In this document: positions 35,003-44,339 of the stretch, piece after piece
Layout of the letters: the number at the start of each line of letters is the position of its first letter
Position numbering within the stretch: position 1 is the stretch's first letter
Source: Flavobacterium xanthum
Lineage (GTDB): Bacteria > Bacteroidota > Bacteroidia > Flavobacteriales > Flavobacteriaceae
DNA length: 64,000 bases
Reading direction: 5' to 3'
Assembly (NCBI RefSeq): GCF_900142695.1
Contig: NZ_FRBU01000005.1
Span: 1-64,000 of the forward strand
Position numbers and translations under genes: made by a program
The notes under the pieces: model-generated
Seen by the model: the letters and a program-made list of their open reading frames with translations, nothing else
Databases searched by the model: none
Told to the model about the DNA's origin: nothing

Positions 35003-35095
35003 ATCAGGTTACTCTATTCTTTAAAATTGACGCTTTCTTAAGTGTAACATTTAGCAGTATTAAAGACTAATTAGAAACTATAAAGATTGAATATT

Positions 35096-36739
35096 ATGAA
35101 AAAGATTTTCTCCATTGCGTTCTTACTCCTTTTTGGATTTTTACTTTTTTACATCAACCTGCCTGTACTTCATTATGGTTTTACTGGTTTTGCTGTTATT
35201 TTTTTACTGTTGGTGATTCTTGGAATTTTGTTTTCAATAGGGCTTTCCGTTTCACAGCAAACCAAACAAGTTAAGATCGTTTCCAAGCCAAATAAGTTTT
35301 TGTCTATTCTGGCAGGAATGCTTTTAGTGTATTGTATTGTACTTCCTTTTGTAACTAGTTTAAAAATGTTTAGAAGTAGTTCCTATCAAGAACTAATAGG
35401 CGAGGTTAAAAACGGCCAAAAAATCACCAATCATATTGCTCCAATTTCTATTGATAAAATCCGTGTGGTTGATGAGGAATTAGCCCATCTTTTGGGAGAA
35501 AAAGTTTTAGGTTCGCAACCTGCTCTAGGAAGTCAAGTAGAATTAGGTGATTTTTGTATTCAAAAAGTAAACAACAATTTGTATTGGGTTGCGCCATTAT
35601 TGCATTCGGGTTTTTTTAAATGGTTTAAAAACCAAGAAGGAACAGCCGGCTATGTTATGGTTTCTGCAACCAATGAACGGGATGTGAAATTAGTTCAACA
35701 AGTGGGTGAGGTAGCAATCAAAATTAAATACCAACCAGGAGCTTATTTTCAAAGTGATATTCACAGACACGTTTATTTTAACGGCAATGCTACTGTTGGT
35801 TTGGCTGATTTTAGTTTTGAAATTGATGATGCAGGAAAACCATTTTGGATTGTTACCAAATATGCGAAAAAAATTGGTTTTGCTGGAAAAGAAGCTATTG
35901 GAACTATTGTCGTTGATGCACAATCTGGTACTATGAATGAGTATGCTATTGCTGCAACTCCAAAATGGGTGGATCGAATCCAGCCCTTGGAATTTATTGA
36001 AGATCAATTGAACGATTGGGGTGAATATGTGCACGGGTATTGGAATTTTTCTAACGCGGACAAACTTCAAATTACAGAAGGTTTGACATTGGTTTACGGA
36101 AAGAACGATAAATCGTATTGGTATACTGGATTGACTTCGGTGGGGAAAGATGAGTCGGCAGTGGGTTTTGTACTAGTAGATACCAGAACTAAAGAAACTA
36201 CCTTTTACAAACAAGGTGGTGCAACTGAATTTGCTGCTCAAAGTTCCGCGCAAGGGAAAGTTCAAGAAAAAGGATACAAGGCTTCTTTGCCTATTCCTTA
36301 TAATATCAATAACATTCCCACGTATGTGATGACACTGAAAGATGATGGTGGATTGGTTAAAATGTTTGCGATGGTCGCCATTTCAGATTATACGATTGTG
36401 GGCGTGGGCAATACAATGCGAGAAACGTTGACTTCGTTTAAAAACGTTTATAATATGTCGGATAATAAAATAAATCCGAATAGTGTTTCCAATAAAAAAA
36501 TACTTAAATCAGTGGTGACCCGAATTCAGAATGATGTCAAAAATGGGAATAGCTTTTATTATTTCAAGGTGAAAGATTATCCGAATATTTTTGTAGGTTC
36601 CTCACAAATATCAAATCAATTGCCAGTAACAATGGTGGGCGATAGTATACAAATTTCCTTTGATGTGGATTTAGAAGAAGTAATAGATGTTTCCAGTTTT
36701 GAGAACATCAATCTCAAATCAAGTATGAAATCGAAGTAG
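35096..36739 (+). CDS. Large membrane protein of unknown function
   Basis: 547 residues from the ATG at 35096. Three hydrophobic helices lie in the first 105 residues (about 3-21, 24-47, 66-86), then a long soluble part, probably outside the cytoplasm. It contains beta-rich segments such as FWIVTKYAKKIGFAGKEAIGTIVVDAQSGTMNEY, similar in style to PepSY-like or large-substrate-sensing domains, but I cannot name a family. It ends at a strong terminator and stands alone. Confidence 0.7.
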   Translation: MKKIFSIAFLLLFGFLLFYINLPVLHYGFTGFAVIFLLLVILGILFSIGLSVSQQTKQVKIVSKPNKFLSILAGMLLVYCIVLPFVTSLKMFRSSSYQELIGEVKNGQKITNHIAPISIDKIRVVDEELAHLLGEKVLGSQPALGSQVELGDFCIQKVNNNLYWVAPLLHSGFFKWFKNQEGTAGYVMVSATNERDVKLVQQVGEVAIKIKYQPGAYFQSDIHRHVYFNGNATVGLADFSFEIDDAGKPFWIVTKYAKKIGFAGKEAIGTIVVDAQSGTMNEYAIAATPKWVDRIQPLEFIEDQLNDWGEYVHGYWNFSNADKLQITEGLTLVYGKNDKSYWYTGLTSVGKDESAVGFVLVDTRTKETTFYKQGGATEFAAQSSAQGKVQEKGYKASLPIPYNINNIPTYVMTLKDDGGLVKMFAMVAISDYTIVGVGNTMRETLTSFKNVYNMSDNKINPNSVSNKKILKSVVTRIQNDVKNGNSFYYFKVKDYPNIFVGSSQISNQLPVTMVGDSIQISFDVDLEEVIDVSSFENINLKSSMKSK

Positions 36740-36742
36740 TTC

Positions 36743-36779
36743 AAAAGGGCTTAAAGAATTTTCTTTAAGCCCTTTTTTT
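36743..36779. terminator. Strong bidirectional terminator
   Basis: 16-bp perfect stem AAAAGGGCTTAAAGAA (36743-36758)/TTCTTTAAGCCCTTTT (36761-36776) with T-run, between convergent genes. Confidence 0.85.
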
Positions 36780-37101
36780 ATTTTTTAGGTAATACTTTAA
36801 ATGAGGTGACTTTGAATTTATTATCAACGACTTTACCAACAACTTCCGCTTTTCTAATAGCGGTGCAAAAACCATCACTGGCATGTGCATCTCCGTGGGA
36901 ATCGATAGAACTTCCGTCAACAAAATAGGATTTTCCGTCCATGCGAACCGCTAATTCACAACCGTGTCCTTCCATTCCAAATTGGCATTGTCCACAAGAT
37001 GCTTCAACAATTTGAGGTTTTGGTTCTTCTTTTTTATCTTTAACCTGAGCACTTGCAAGTGTTGCAGAAAATAAAATAGCTAAGTATAGTAACTTTTTCA
37101 T
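36778..37101 (-). CDS. Small secreted Cys-containing protein
   Basis: 107 residues from the ATG at 37101, which begins a signal peptide (MKKLLYLAILFSATLASAQ). The longer frame start at 37215 overlaps the upstream gene and is unlikely. The mature part has CGQCQFGMEGHGCELAVRMDGKSYFVDGSSIDSHGDAHASDGFC, with four Cys and several His/Asp, suggesting metal binding or disulfides. It resembles small DUF6370-type proteins, which is only a tentative match. Confidence 0.7.
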   Translation of the reverse strand: MKKLLYLAILFSATLASAQVKDKKEEPKPQIVEASCGQCQFGMEGHGCELAVRMDGKSYFVDGSSIDSHGDAHASDGFCTAIRKAEVVGKVVDNKFKVTSFKVLPKK

Positions 37102-37141
37102 AAATGTTTCAATTTTTACTTTAGCTAAGATACTGGTTTTT

Positions 37142-37504
37142 TTACATCGAATAATTTTTAAACATGTAAATCCATAATAATCGGGAAAGACGAATATTAA
37201 TAGAAGCCATGGCAAAAATCACCACGGCAATAATTGGTATGATTCGTAAATCAAAATTTTCAGTAAAGAAAAATTGAGCAATAGTAAACGTAGCAATACT
37301 TTGCGCCACTGTCAGACCATAATTCACATACATGGCGCCATAAAAATAGCCAGGTTCTTTCTCGAACTTATTGTTGCAATGCGGGCAATATTCATTCATT
37401 TTGGGAAACCCAATGTGTAAGAAAATATTTTTTTCTTTGAAAACTTTCCCTTGAAGACAGTGAGGGCAATCATTATTCAGTATGTGTACGATAGAATTTG
37501 ACAT
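37142..37504 (-). CDS. DUF983 membrane protein
   Basis: 120 residues from the ATG at 37504 (MSNSIVHILNNDCPHC). Two CPxC pairs (CPHC near 13-16 and CPHC near 41-44) form a zinc ribbon, and two membrane helices follow (YVNYGLTVAQSIATFTIAQFFF; LRIIPIIAVVIFAMASINI). This is the DUF983 pattern; the role is unknown. It lies 40 bases upstream of the small Cys protein on the same strand and is divergent from the AraC regulator. Confidence 0.85.
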   Translation of the reverse strand: MSNSIVHILNNDCPHCLQGKVFKEKNIFLHIGFPKMNEYCPHCNNKFEKEPGYFYGAMYVNYGLTVAQSIATFTIAQFFFTENFDLRIIPIIAVVIFAMASINIRLSRLLWIYMFKNYSM

Positions 37505-37596
37505 CGTTATAATTTTTATCAAAGGTATTCTTTATTCATGTCATGAATGTTTTCTATATTCGCTTATAATAGCACAATAAAGACATTTTGAGCAAA

Positions 37597-38460
37597 ATGA
37601 AAAAATATCCTATTTATAACATTCAGCGATTTAACTGTAATTCAGTGAATAGTGATTTGTACATTAATACCTTCAAGAATCATTTAATTGATCATAGTTT
37701 TGTAGAGGAACCGCACCGACATAATTCCTATGTTCTAGTCTTTTTTACCAAAGGTTCGGGAACACATGAAATTGATTTTGATGTGTTTGCGATTCAGCAG
37801 GGTAGTATGTTTTTCCTGCAACCCGGACAAATGCATCATTGGCATTTGTCTGATGATGTGGAAGGATTTGTAATTTTCTATTCACAGGAAATGTATAATC
37901 TATATTTTGGACAAAAAACCATTGGGGATTATCCGTTTTATTCTTCCGTGGATAATAAGCCGGAAATGATTTTTGATGCAACCGAATCAAAAGCAATTCT
38001 CCCTTATTTTGAAAGTCTGATTGCAGAAACGCAATCGGATCAGCTTTTGAATCAAGATAAAATTATGAACTTATTAGACATTATCCATATTGAAATTGCC
38101 AGAAAATATAGTGAAACCCATCTGCACGAAGCACATTCCTACAATGTGAAAATTAAAATGTTTGAAACGGTTTTAGAGAATAATTTTAGAATAGAAAAAG
38201 CACCTTCTTTCTATGCATCGCAATTGGCCATAACTTTGAAACACTTGAACAGGATTTGCAATGAAATGCTACAAAAAACCACTACCGAAGTAATTACAGA
38301 CAGAATCATTCTCGAAGCAAAACGCATGTTGATGGATAAAAAGTTTACTGTCAATGAAATTGCAACGCGATTAGGCTTTGATGATTATTCTTATTTTACA
38401 CGTTTGTTTAAAAAAAACACTGGAATCACTCCTTCGAACTTTCGCATTTTTAAAAATTAA
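37597..38460 (+). CDS. AraC-family transcriptional regulator
   Basis: 287 residues from the ATG at 37597. The N-terminal cupin-like sensor domain contains EEPHRHNSYVLVFFTKGSGTHEIDFD and GSMFFLQPGQMHHWHLSD. The C-terminal part (about 190-287) is an AraC DNA-binding domain with two helix-turn-helix units (FYASQLAITLKHLNRICNEM; FTVNEIATRLGFDDYSYFTRLFKKNTGITPSNFR). It is divergent from the DUF983 gene, which might be its target. Confidence 0.92.
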   Translation: MKKYPIYNIQRFNCNSVNSDLYINTFKNHLIDHSFVEEPHRHNSYVLVFFTKGSGTHEIDFDVFAIQQGSMFFLQPGQMHHWHLSDDVEGFVIFYSQEMYNLYFGQKTIGDYPFYSSVDNKPEMIFDATESKAILPYFESLIAETQSDQLLNQDKIMNLLDIIHIEIARKYSETHLHEAHSYNVKIKMFETVLENNFRIEKAPSFYASQLAITLKHLNRICNEMLQKTTTEVITDRIILEAKRMLMDKKFTVNEIATRLGFDDYSYFTRLFKKNTGITPSNFRIFKN

Positions 38461-38500
38461 TGGGGATCAATGCCGTTTAATTCATAAGGTTGCCGAGTGG

Positions 38501-38538
38501 AGCGCAGTCGAGATTCAACAGTTAGTCTCGACTGCGCT
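38501..38538. repeat. 13-bp inverted repeat (AGCGCAGTCGAGA)
   Basis: AGCGCAGTCGAGA (38501-38513) and its exact reverse complement TCTCGACTGCGCT (38526-38538) with a 12-base loop. It lies between convergent araC-type and purT genes, so it may serve as a GC-rich terminator or be a copy of an intergenic palindromic repeat. Confidence 0.7.
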
Positions 38539-38565
38539 CGACTTGACAATACTATCACTATTCAA

Positions 38566-39726
38566 TTATGAATGCACGGTAACCAAACTAGCTGCTTTTT
38601 TTGCTTTTTCTACCACTTCTTCAATTGGAGTTTCTAAAGTATCATTGACTAAAGCTACGCCCATTCTTCGGTACGGTCTTGAAGTGGGTTTACCAAAGAT
38701 TCTGAAATCAGTTCTTGGTAAACTTGCTATTTCCGTTATTCCAGTATAACTAGGGTTTGTGGAGTTTTCCGAGGCTAAAATTACAGCACTCGCACCGTTT
38801 TTTTCTAATGTAATTTCGAAAATAGGTAAACTCATAATCGCTCGTAAATGCAACTCAAATTCATTAAAGTTTTGCGTTCCGGCCAAAGTTACCATTCCGG
38901 TGTCGTGTGGACGAGGCGATAATTCCGAGAAATAAACACCATCATCAGCCAAGAAAAATTCGACTCCAAAAAGTCCTGCGCCACCCAAAGCTTCGGTTAC
39001 TTTTTCAGCCATGTCTTGTGCTTCGTATAAATCCTTGTCAGAAATTCTGGCCGGTTGCCAGCTTTCCTGATAATCGCCACGTTCTTGCCTATGACCAATT
39101 GGCGGGCAAAATAAAGTAGGATTATTATTTTGAACCACGGTCAATAAAGTAATCTCCGAATTGAATTTGACAAACGCCTCTACAATTACTTCGACCACAT
39201 CACCACGGGAACCTTCCACGGCATAATTCCATGCTTTTTCGACATCCGCTTCGGTTTTTATGGTGGATTGTCCTTTTCCGGACGAAGACATTAAGGGTTT
39301 TACGACGCAAGGCATTCCCACGGCTTCAACACCTTTTTGCAATTCCTTGGCGGTTGTTGCATAGCGGTAATTTGCGGTTTTTAATCCTAATTCTTTAGCA
39401 GCTAAATCCCGAATTGCTTTCCTGTTCATGGTAAAGTTTGCCGCTTTCGCAGAGGGAACTACGGTGATTCCTTGTTTTTCATAGTCATAAAAACGCTCGG
39501 TGCGGATGGCTTCTATTTCAGGAACAATGAAATCAGGTTGGTGTTTGGCAACGATTTTGTCTAACGCTTCTCCGTCTAACATGTTGATGACTTCAAAACC
39601 ATGAGCCACTTGCATAGCAGGCGCATTTTCGTAACTGTCAACGGCAATTACGGTTTGCCCGATGCGTTGTGCAGCGATTGTAAATTCTTTTCCTAATTCG
39701 CCTGAGCCTAGAAGTAGTATTTTCAT
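38566..39726 (-). CDS. purT: Formate-dependent phosphoribosylglycinamide formyltransferase 2
   Basis: 386-residue ATP-grasp enzyme that makes formyl-GAR from GAR, formate and ATP in purine synthesis. The N-terminal loop [21 protein letters not shown], the ATP-grasp region [15 protein letters not shown], and the metal/phosphate site [28 protein letters not shown] are typical of PurT. It is preceded by a near-consensus -7 sequence and no operon partner. Confidence 0.95.
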   Translation of the reverse strand: MKILLLGSGELGKEFTIAAQRIGQTVIAVDSYENAPAMQVAHGFEVINMLDGEALDKIVAKHQPDFIVPEIEAIRTERFYDYEKQGITVVPSAKAANFTMNRKAIRDLAAKELGLKTANYRYATTAKELQKGVEAVGMPCVVKPLMSSSGKGQSTIKTEADVEKAWNYAVEGSRGDVVEVIVEAFVKFNSEITLLTVVQNNNPTLFCPPIGHRQERGDYQESWQPARISDKDLYEAQDMAEKVTEALGGAGLFGVEFFLADDGVYFSELSPRPHDTGMVTLAGTQNFNEFELHLRAIMSLPIFEITLEKNGASAVILASENSTNPSYTGITEIASLPRTDFRIFGKPTSRPYRRMGVALVNDTLETPIEEVVEKAKKAASLVTVHS

Positions 39727-39787
39727 TTTTTGAAGTCTTAATTAATATGTAAAAATACTAAATTGCTTTTTTATGACTGCAAATTCG

Positions 39788-40144
39788 CTACAAACTTTGC
39801 CCGAAAGTCAATAGATTATGATCTGGATCTAAAATTGAAAATTCTTTTTGTCCCCAAGGTTTGATTTCTAAAGGACCATTGGGATGAATGATAACACCGT
39901 TGTTTAAGAAGTTGCTATAAACAGTTTCGATATCTTGCGTGCGAATGTAAACTCCCGAGTAATTTTCAACAGCATCAAGGGCAGCAAACTCAAAAAAATG
40001 AATTTCAATATTGTCTTTTTGCACCATCAAATACGCGTCATAATCTCCATTGCCCCATTCCTGAAAACCTAATTGGTTTATGTAGAAATCCTTTGTAATG
40101 GCTTTGTTACTCATGGGTAACTTTGGGTTTATGGCGGTAAACAT
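39788..40144 (-). CDS. VOC-family (glyoxalase/bleomycin-resistance-like) protein
   Basis: 118 residues with the vicinal-oxygen-chelate fold: MFTAINPKLPMSNKAITKDFYINQLGFQEW, IEIHFFEF, and the closing FSILDPDHNLLTFGQ. The chelating positions in VOC enzymes (His/Glu) are partly present (EIHFFEF). The substrate is unknown. It lies 61 bases upstream of purT on the same strand. Confidence 0.85.
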   Translation of the reverse strand: MFTAINPKLPMSNKAITKDFYINQLGFQEWGNGDYDAYLMVQKDNIEIHFFEFAALDAVENYSGVYIRTQDIETVYSNFLNNGVIIHPNGPLEIKPWGQKEFSILDPDHNLLTFGQSL

Positions 40145-40260
40145 GATGGTTTGGGTTTTGATTACTTCTATTAATCAAGCTCAATTGCTTCTCTTATAAA
40201 CTTTGTTCGCAGGAAGGTAGAGCGATAATTTGTTGCTAGAACTTAAAAATCTAAAACGTT

Positions 40261-41043
40261 TTAAGCAACAAGTAATTTTTTATTTTCAACGGAATCTTTG
40301 TCAGACCAAAGAATGAAATTAGCATTTTTAGATTTTAGTGCTTCTAGAAATTCAGTTTTTACCTCTTTGTCAATATCATTGATTATAGCAATAGCTGTTA
40401 CATTTTTTTTTGTAATTTTTTCTCGAACAGGTTTAATGTCGTCCCATGAAAATAAAAATGTAGGCAAGTTCGATTTGTTAATAGTATTGAAAGATTTAAT
40501 TACTATTTCCTTATCTCTTAGGGCAATTTGAAAATCAAAATTAAATTCTAATCCAGTCGAACCTTTTGAAATAAAATCAGGCGTAAATATAATATTCTGG
40601 GAATCTAAATGATTTCGAACATCTTCCTTAAATATTGATGCAACATTATGGTTTGATAAAACATATAGGTCATTTATCTCAATTATTGCTGAAAGAATAT
40701 TATGTTTTGATTGTGAAAATTTATCAATATTAGTTTCAATCACCAATTCGTCATTGTCAATTTTCACGCCGTAATTAATTAATATTGAGTCTAATAAGGA
40801 TTTTCTTCTTTTAGATCCTTGAATTTGTAATCCTTGAATTTCTAAATTAGATATTGTTTCTCCATTATCACTCAATTTTAATAAAGAACCATTTTTTTTA
40901 GCGTAAATTTCAATTGTATCGTTAAAAGCACCAATAAAAGGTGTGTTGATTAAAAACCAATCCGTATTAAGGTCTTTTTGGATAAAAGTTTTTTCTCTTA
41001 ACCAATTATAATAATTGTCGACAGATGTGTTTACCCAATTCAA
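40261..41043 (-). CDS. DUF1828 (with DUF1829-like C-terminus) protein
   Basis: 260 residues. The N-terminal domain (YYNWLREKTFIQKDLNTDWFLINTPF...LLKLSDNGETISNLEIQG...RRKSLLDSILINYGVKI) matches the DUF1828 pattern; the second half (LEFNFDFQIALRDKEIVIKSF to the end) fits DUF1829. The start is TTG at 41043 overlapping the upstream TGA by four bases (TTGA), so translation is coupled. Function is unknown. The pair is more AT-rich than its neighbours and has no housekeeping logic with them, so acquired accessory DNA is possible. Confidence 0.75.
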   Translation of the reverse strand: MNWVNTSVDNYYNWLREKTFIQKDLNTDWFLINTPFIGAFNDTIEIYAKKNGSLLKLSDNGETISNLEIQGLQIQGSKRRKSLLDSILINYGVKIDNDELVIETNIDKFSQSKHNILSAIIEINDLYVLSNHNVASIFKEDVRNHLDSQNIIFTPDFISKGSTGLEFNFDFQIALRDKEIVIKSFNTINKSNLPTFLFSWDDIKPVREKITKKNVTAIAIINDIDKEVKTEFLEALKSKNANFILWSDKDSVENKKLLVA

Positions 41044-41540
41044 AGCAGTGCTTGTTGTATATTGATTATGGATTTTAAATTTATCCTTCTAGCAAAGTTA
41101 AATATTAAATCCGACAAATCAGATGATTGATTAATTTCTTTAGGTTGAAAATCAATTTCTGTTAACGGAATAGCCCAAGCTAGAGGTTTGTATCCTTCAA
41201 CATAAATATGCATATGTGGCTCGGTCGGTTGAAACCATTTATCAGCATATGGTTTTAGAAATTCTGGTAATGTATCTTTACTGTTTTCAGGATTATGATG
41301 ACCTCCTTTAAAATCAATTCTAAGAAGTCCAATATGAGAATTACTTTCTAAATGATGAATTGAAGTTTTAAGGATTATTTTTTGATTTGTAGTTATCTCA
41401 ATCCAAAAGGCGTAATCAGAATCTTGATTAGAAATTAATTCAATTCTATTTTTTTTGTTTTTTAGATCTATAGTTTGATAAGGATTAACTAAATTTTTTT
41501 CTAGATCTAATAAATACTTAGCTTCTTGGTTTGTAAACAT
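41040..41540 (-). CDS. DUF6978-like protein, partner of the DUF1828 gene
   Basis: 166 residues. The fold is unknown. Notable is an HHNPE segment (LLRIDFKGGHHNPENSKDTLPEF) and a second His cluster TEPHMHIYVEGYKPLAWAIPL, which could bind metal. I recall proteins of this kind beside DUF1828 genes under the name DUF6978, but that match is tentative. The four-base overlap with the downstream gene implies the two products act together. Confidence 0.55.
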   Translation of the reverse strand: MFTNQEAKYLLDLEKNLVNPYQTIDLKNKKNRIELISNQDSDYAFWIEITTNQKIILKTSIHHLESNSHIGLLRIDFKGGHHNPENSKDTLPEFLKPYADKWFQPTEPHMHIYVEGYKPLAWAIPLTEIDFQPKEINQSSDLSDLIFNFARRINLKSIINIQQALL

Positions 41541-41698
41541 TTTCCAAAATATTATTTATGACGATTCATTCCTTAAGTTAATATATAGAAATAATATTAC
41601 AAAGTTGGTGATTTCTAATGTTTTATTTTTTAGTGATATTTTAGTAAATATTGAGTTATGCTTAAGGTGTTGGGATAGATTCGGTTTGCGTAGGTTCC

Positions 41699-41787
41699 GC
41701 GTGAGGGATTGCAGTGGAAATCCTTTATATTTTTTCTTTAAAAATATAAAGATTGCAACGAAAAGCCCGACCCTTGTGGTCACGCCC
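41699..41787 (+). repeat. Dispersed structured repeat, subtype 1, copy C
   Basis: Begins GCGTGAGGGATTGCAGTGG and ends TCACGCCC. It has a 12-bp perfect hairpin CTTTATATTTTT (41723-41734)/AAAAATATAAAG (41740-41751) and the conserved GATTGCAACGAAAAGCCCGACC block. The 341-base gap 41541-41881 holds this element plus a terminator and nothing else recognisable. Confidence 0.8.
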
Positions 41788-41796
41788 AAAAACAAC

Positions 41797-41823
41797 AAAA
41801 CCCCAAGAAGATCTTGAGGCTTT
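41797..41823 (-). terminator. Terminator of the aspartate aminotransferase gene
   Basis: On the minus strand AAAGCCTCAAGA pairs with CTTGGGGTTTT using G-U pairs, followed by T-rich sequence; the wobble pairs work only in this orientation. Confidence 0.65.
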
Positions 41824-41881
41824 GTTTGTATAGTATGAGTTAGAATTTTGACTTTCCAACGTTCAACTTTATGACTTTTGA

Positions 41882-43069
41882 CTATAGCGCTACCGCTTCT
41901 TTGATTCGGCGTAAGGCTTCAATTAGTAATTCTTCGCTGGTTGCGTAAGAAAAACGGATACAATCTGGATTTCCAAAAGCGTCACCGGTTACGGTTGCTA
42001 CATTGGCTTCGCCCAAAAGGTACATAGAGAAATCATTGGCATCTTTGATAAACGTTCCTTTCAATGTTTTTCCGAAGAAAGAGGACACGTCTGGGAACAC
42101 ATAAAAAGCGCCTTCTGGAACGTTGATTTTTACTCCTGGAATTTCTTTTAATAATCCTACGACTAAATCTCTACGGCTATGGAAAGCGTCGACCATGTGT
42201 TTTAGAACACTTGGATCAGCATCCAAAGCGGTAATAGTAGCACGTTGTGCGATAGAATTTGCTCCTGAAGTTACTTGACCTTGAATTTTGGTACACGCTT
42301 TTGCAATGAATTCTGGTCCGCCAATATAACCGATTCTCCATCCGGTCATGGCGAAAGCTTTGGCAACTCCATTTACGGTGATTGTTCTTTCTAACATTCC
42401 CGGGATAGATGCAATACTGCAAAAAGTCCCTGAGAAATTGATGTGTTCGTAGATTTCATCAGCAACTACATAAACGTTTGGATATTTCTCCAACACTTTA
42501 GCAAGAGCCGTTAATTCTTCTCTATTATAAACAGATCCACTTGGATTACAAGGAGAACTGAACCACATCATTTTTGTTTTTGGTGTGATGGCTGCTTCTA
42601 ATTGTTCTGGTGTGATTTTGAAGTCAGTATCTACAGAAGTAGGAACTTCTACAGGAACGCCACCGGATAATTTTACAATTTCGAAATACGAAACCCAATA
42701 TGGTGCTGGTAAAATTACTTCATCACCATCGTTTAACATTACTTGTGCAATGTTGTATAAGGATTGTTTTGCTCCTGTTGAAACTACAATTTGAGATGGT
42801 TTGTACTCTAAATCATTGTCTCTTTTGAATTTTCTACAGATGGCTTCTTTTAATTCTAAATAGCCTTCTACTGGAGAATACGTACTGTAATTTTCGTCAA
42901 TCGCTTTTTTAGCCGCTTCTTTGATGAAGTCTGGCGTATTGAAATCAGGTTCGCCTAAACTTAAACTGATGATGTCTTTTCCTTGTGATTTTAATTCTCT
43001 GGCCAAAGCTGCCATCGCTAAGGTTTGAGACGTAGATAAATTGTTTATTCTATCGGATAATGGATTCAT
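41882..43069 (-). CDS. Class I aspartate aminotransferase (AspB-type)
   Basis: 395-residue PLP aminotransferase. The PLP-binding Lys237 is in NGVAKAFAMTGWRIGY, with Asn175 (SSPCNPSGS), Asp204/Tyr207 (VVADEIYE) and Arg245 as cofactor contacts. The N-terminal SLSLGEPDFNTPDFIKEAA places it in the Ibeta-type aspartate aminotransferase group; some members also use prephenate. It is a single gene with its own terminator. Confidence 0.9.
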   Translation of the reverse strand: MNPLSDRINNLSTSQTLAMAALARELKSQGKDIISLSLGEPDFNTPDFIKEAAKKAIDENYSTYSPVEGYLELKEAICRKFKRDNDLEYKPSQIVVSTGAKQSLYNIAQVMLNDGDEVILPAPYWVSYFEIVKLSGGVPVEVPTSVDTDFKITPEQLEAAITPKTKMMWFSSPCNPSGSVYNREELTALAKVLEKYPNVYVVADEIYEHINFSGTFCSIASIPGMLERTITVNGVAKAFAMTGWRIGYIGGPEFIAKACTKIQGQVTSGANSIAQRATITALDADPSVLKHMVDAFHSRRDLVVGLLKEIPGVKINVPEGAFYVFPDVSSFFGKTLKGTFIKDANDFSMYLLGEANVATVTGDAFGNPDCIRFSYATSEELLIEALRRIKEAVAL

Positions 43070-43138
43070 TGTAATAGGTTGTAGTTAGTTTATTTATTAG
43101 TTAAAGAGGTACTGCAGCACATCTTTAGGTTATTATGA

Positions 43139-44233
43139 TTAGGTAAGTTCCGGTTTCATTCCCAACTCTTTCAAATGTTTGAAATGAGCAATAACGGCAC
43201 TTCGCATTGTTTTGTATTCGTAATAAGGTAAGTTGCATTCTTGAGCCGTTTCTTTAACGATACTGGCAATTTTACCATAATGTACGTGACTGATATTTGG
43301 GAAAATATGGTGCTCGATCTGGTGATTCAATCCGCCAGTGTACCAGTTTATGATAGCGTTTTTAGGTGCAAAATTCGTAGTGGTAAACAATTGGTGTATC
43401 GCCCAAGTATTGTCCATTTCGCCTAATTCATTTGGAGATGGATTGGTTGTTTCTTCTACAACGTGTGCCAATTGGAATACAACACTCAGAATTAGTCCTG
43501 CAGTGTAATGCATTACGAAAAAGCCTATTAATACTTTCCACCATGTGATTCCAATAACGATTGGTAAAACAATCCAGATAGAAACGTAGATTACTTTTGT
43601 AATGATTAAAGTCGTCCAAAGTACTTTCGGACTTTTTAATTCTCCGTACGATAATTTTCTTTTTATATAGTTACGCATCTGTTTAAAATCAGTTGTGATT
43701 GCCCAGTTGAAGGTTAGCAATCCATAAAGAAAAACAGAATAATATTGTTGAAAACGGTGAAAATTGTACCATTTTGCATCTTTTGTAAAGCGAATAACAC
43801 GTCCTGCGTCTAAGTCCTCATCGTGACCAGGAATGTTTGTATAGGTATGATGCAAAACATTGTGTTGTACTTGCCAGTTGTGCACATTTCCTGCCAAAAC
43901 ATAAATGGTTCCACCCATGAATTTGTTCACCCAAGTTTTATTAGAATACGATCCGTGGTTCCCATCGTGCATCACATTCATTCCTACTCCGGCCATTCCA
44001 ATTCCCATAACGATGGTCAATAACAAATGTGCCCAAAATGGCATACCAAGTGTTAGAATTAAAAAATAGGGCGCAAGAAAAACGGAGAAGAGAATTATAG
44101 TTTTCAGATATAGTTTCCAATTTCCCGTTTTTTGTATGTTGTTTTCTTTGAAGTAATTGTTAACCCGTGAGTTAAGTGTTCTAAAAAACTTTAAGCTGTC
44201 TTGCTTCGCAAATGTTGGCGCATTATTATTCAT
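43139..44233 (-). CDS. Membrane fatty-acid desaturase
   Basis: 364-residue di-iron acyl desaturase. The three His boxes are HDGNH (89-93), HNVLHH (124-129) and HQIEHH in GLNHQIEHHIFPNISHVHY. Four membrane helices lie at about 45-80 and 215-250. The His boxes and length fit acyl-CoA/acyl-lipid (linoleoyl-CoA type) desaturases that adjust membrane fluidity. A promoter is likely: minus TACCTTTG (44258-44251) with TTG 23 bases further upstream. It is divergent from rsmG. Confidence 0.92.
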   Translation of the reverse strand: MNNNAPTFAKQDSLKFFRTLNSRVNNYFKENNIQKTGNWKLYLKTIILFSVFLAPYFLILTLGMPFWAHLLLTIVMGIGMAGVGMNVMHDGNHGSYSNKTWVNKFMGGTIYVLAGNVHNWQVQHNVLHHTYTNIPGHDEDLDAGRVIRFTKDAKWYNFHRFQQYYSVFLYGLLTFNWAITTDFKQMRNYIKRKLSYGELKSPKVLWTTLIITKVIYVSIWIVLPIVIGITWWKVLIGFFVMHYTAGLILSVVFQLAHVVEETTNPSPNELGEMDNTWAIHQLFTTTNFAPKNAIINWYTGGLNHQIEHHIFPNISHVHYGKIASIVKETAQECNLPYYEYKTMRSAVIAHFKHLKELGMKPELT

Positions 44234-44339
44234 ATATTTTCAATAAAGTTCAAAGGTAATTATTATAAATTTTTCGATATACAAAATTGAGATAAATATT
44301 TTAACTCTAAAGTATTACTTTTGTTAAAAAAAATAATAG

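Noticed and set aside
37102..37215. Longer start for the small Cys-containing protein
   Set aside because: It would overlap the DUF983 gene and hide the clear signal peptide that begins at 37101.
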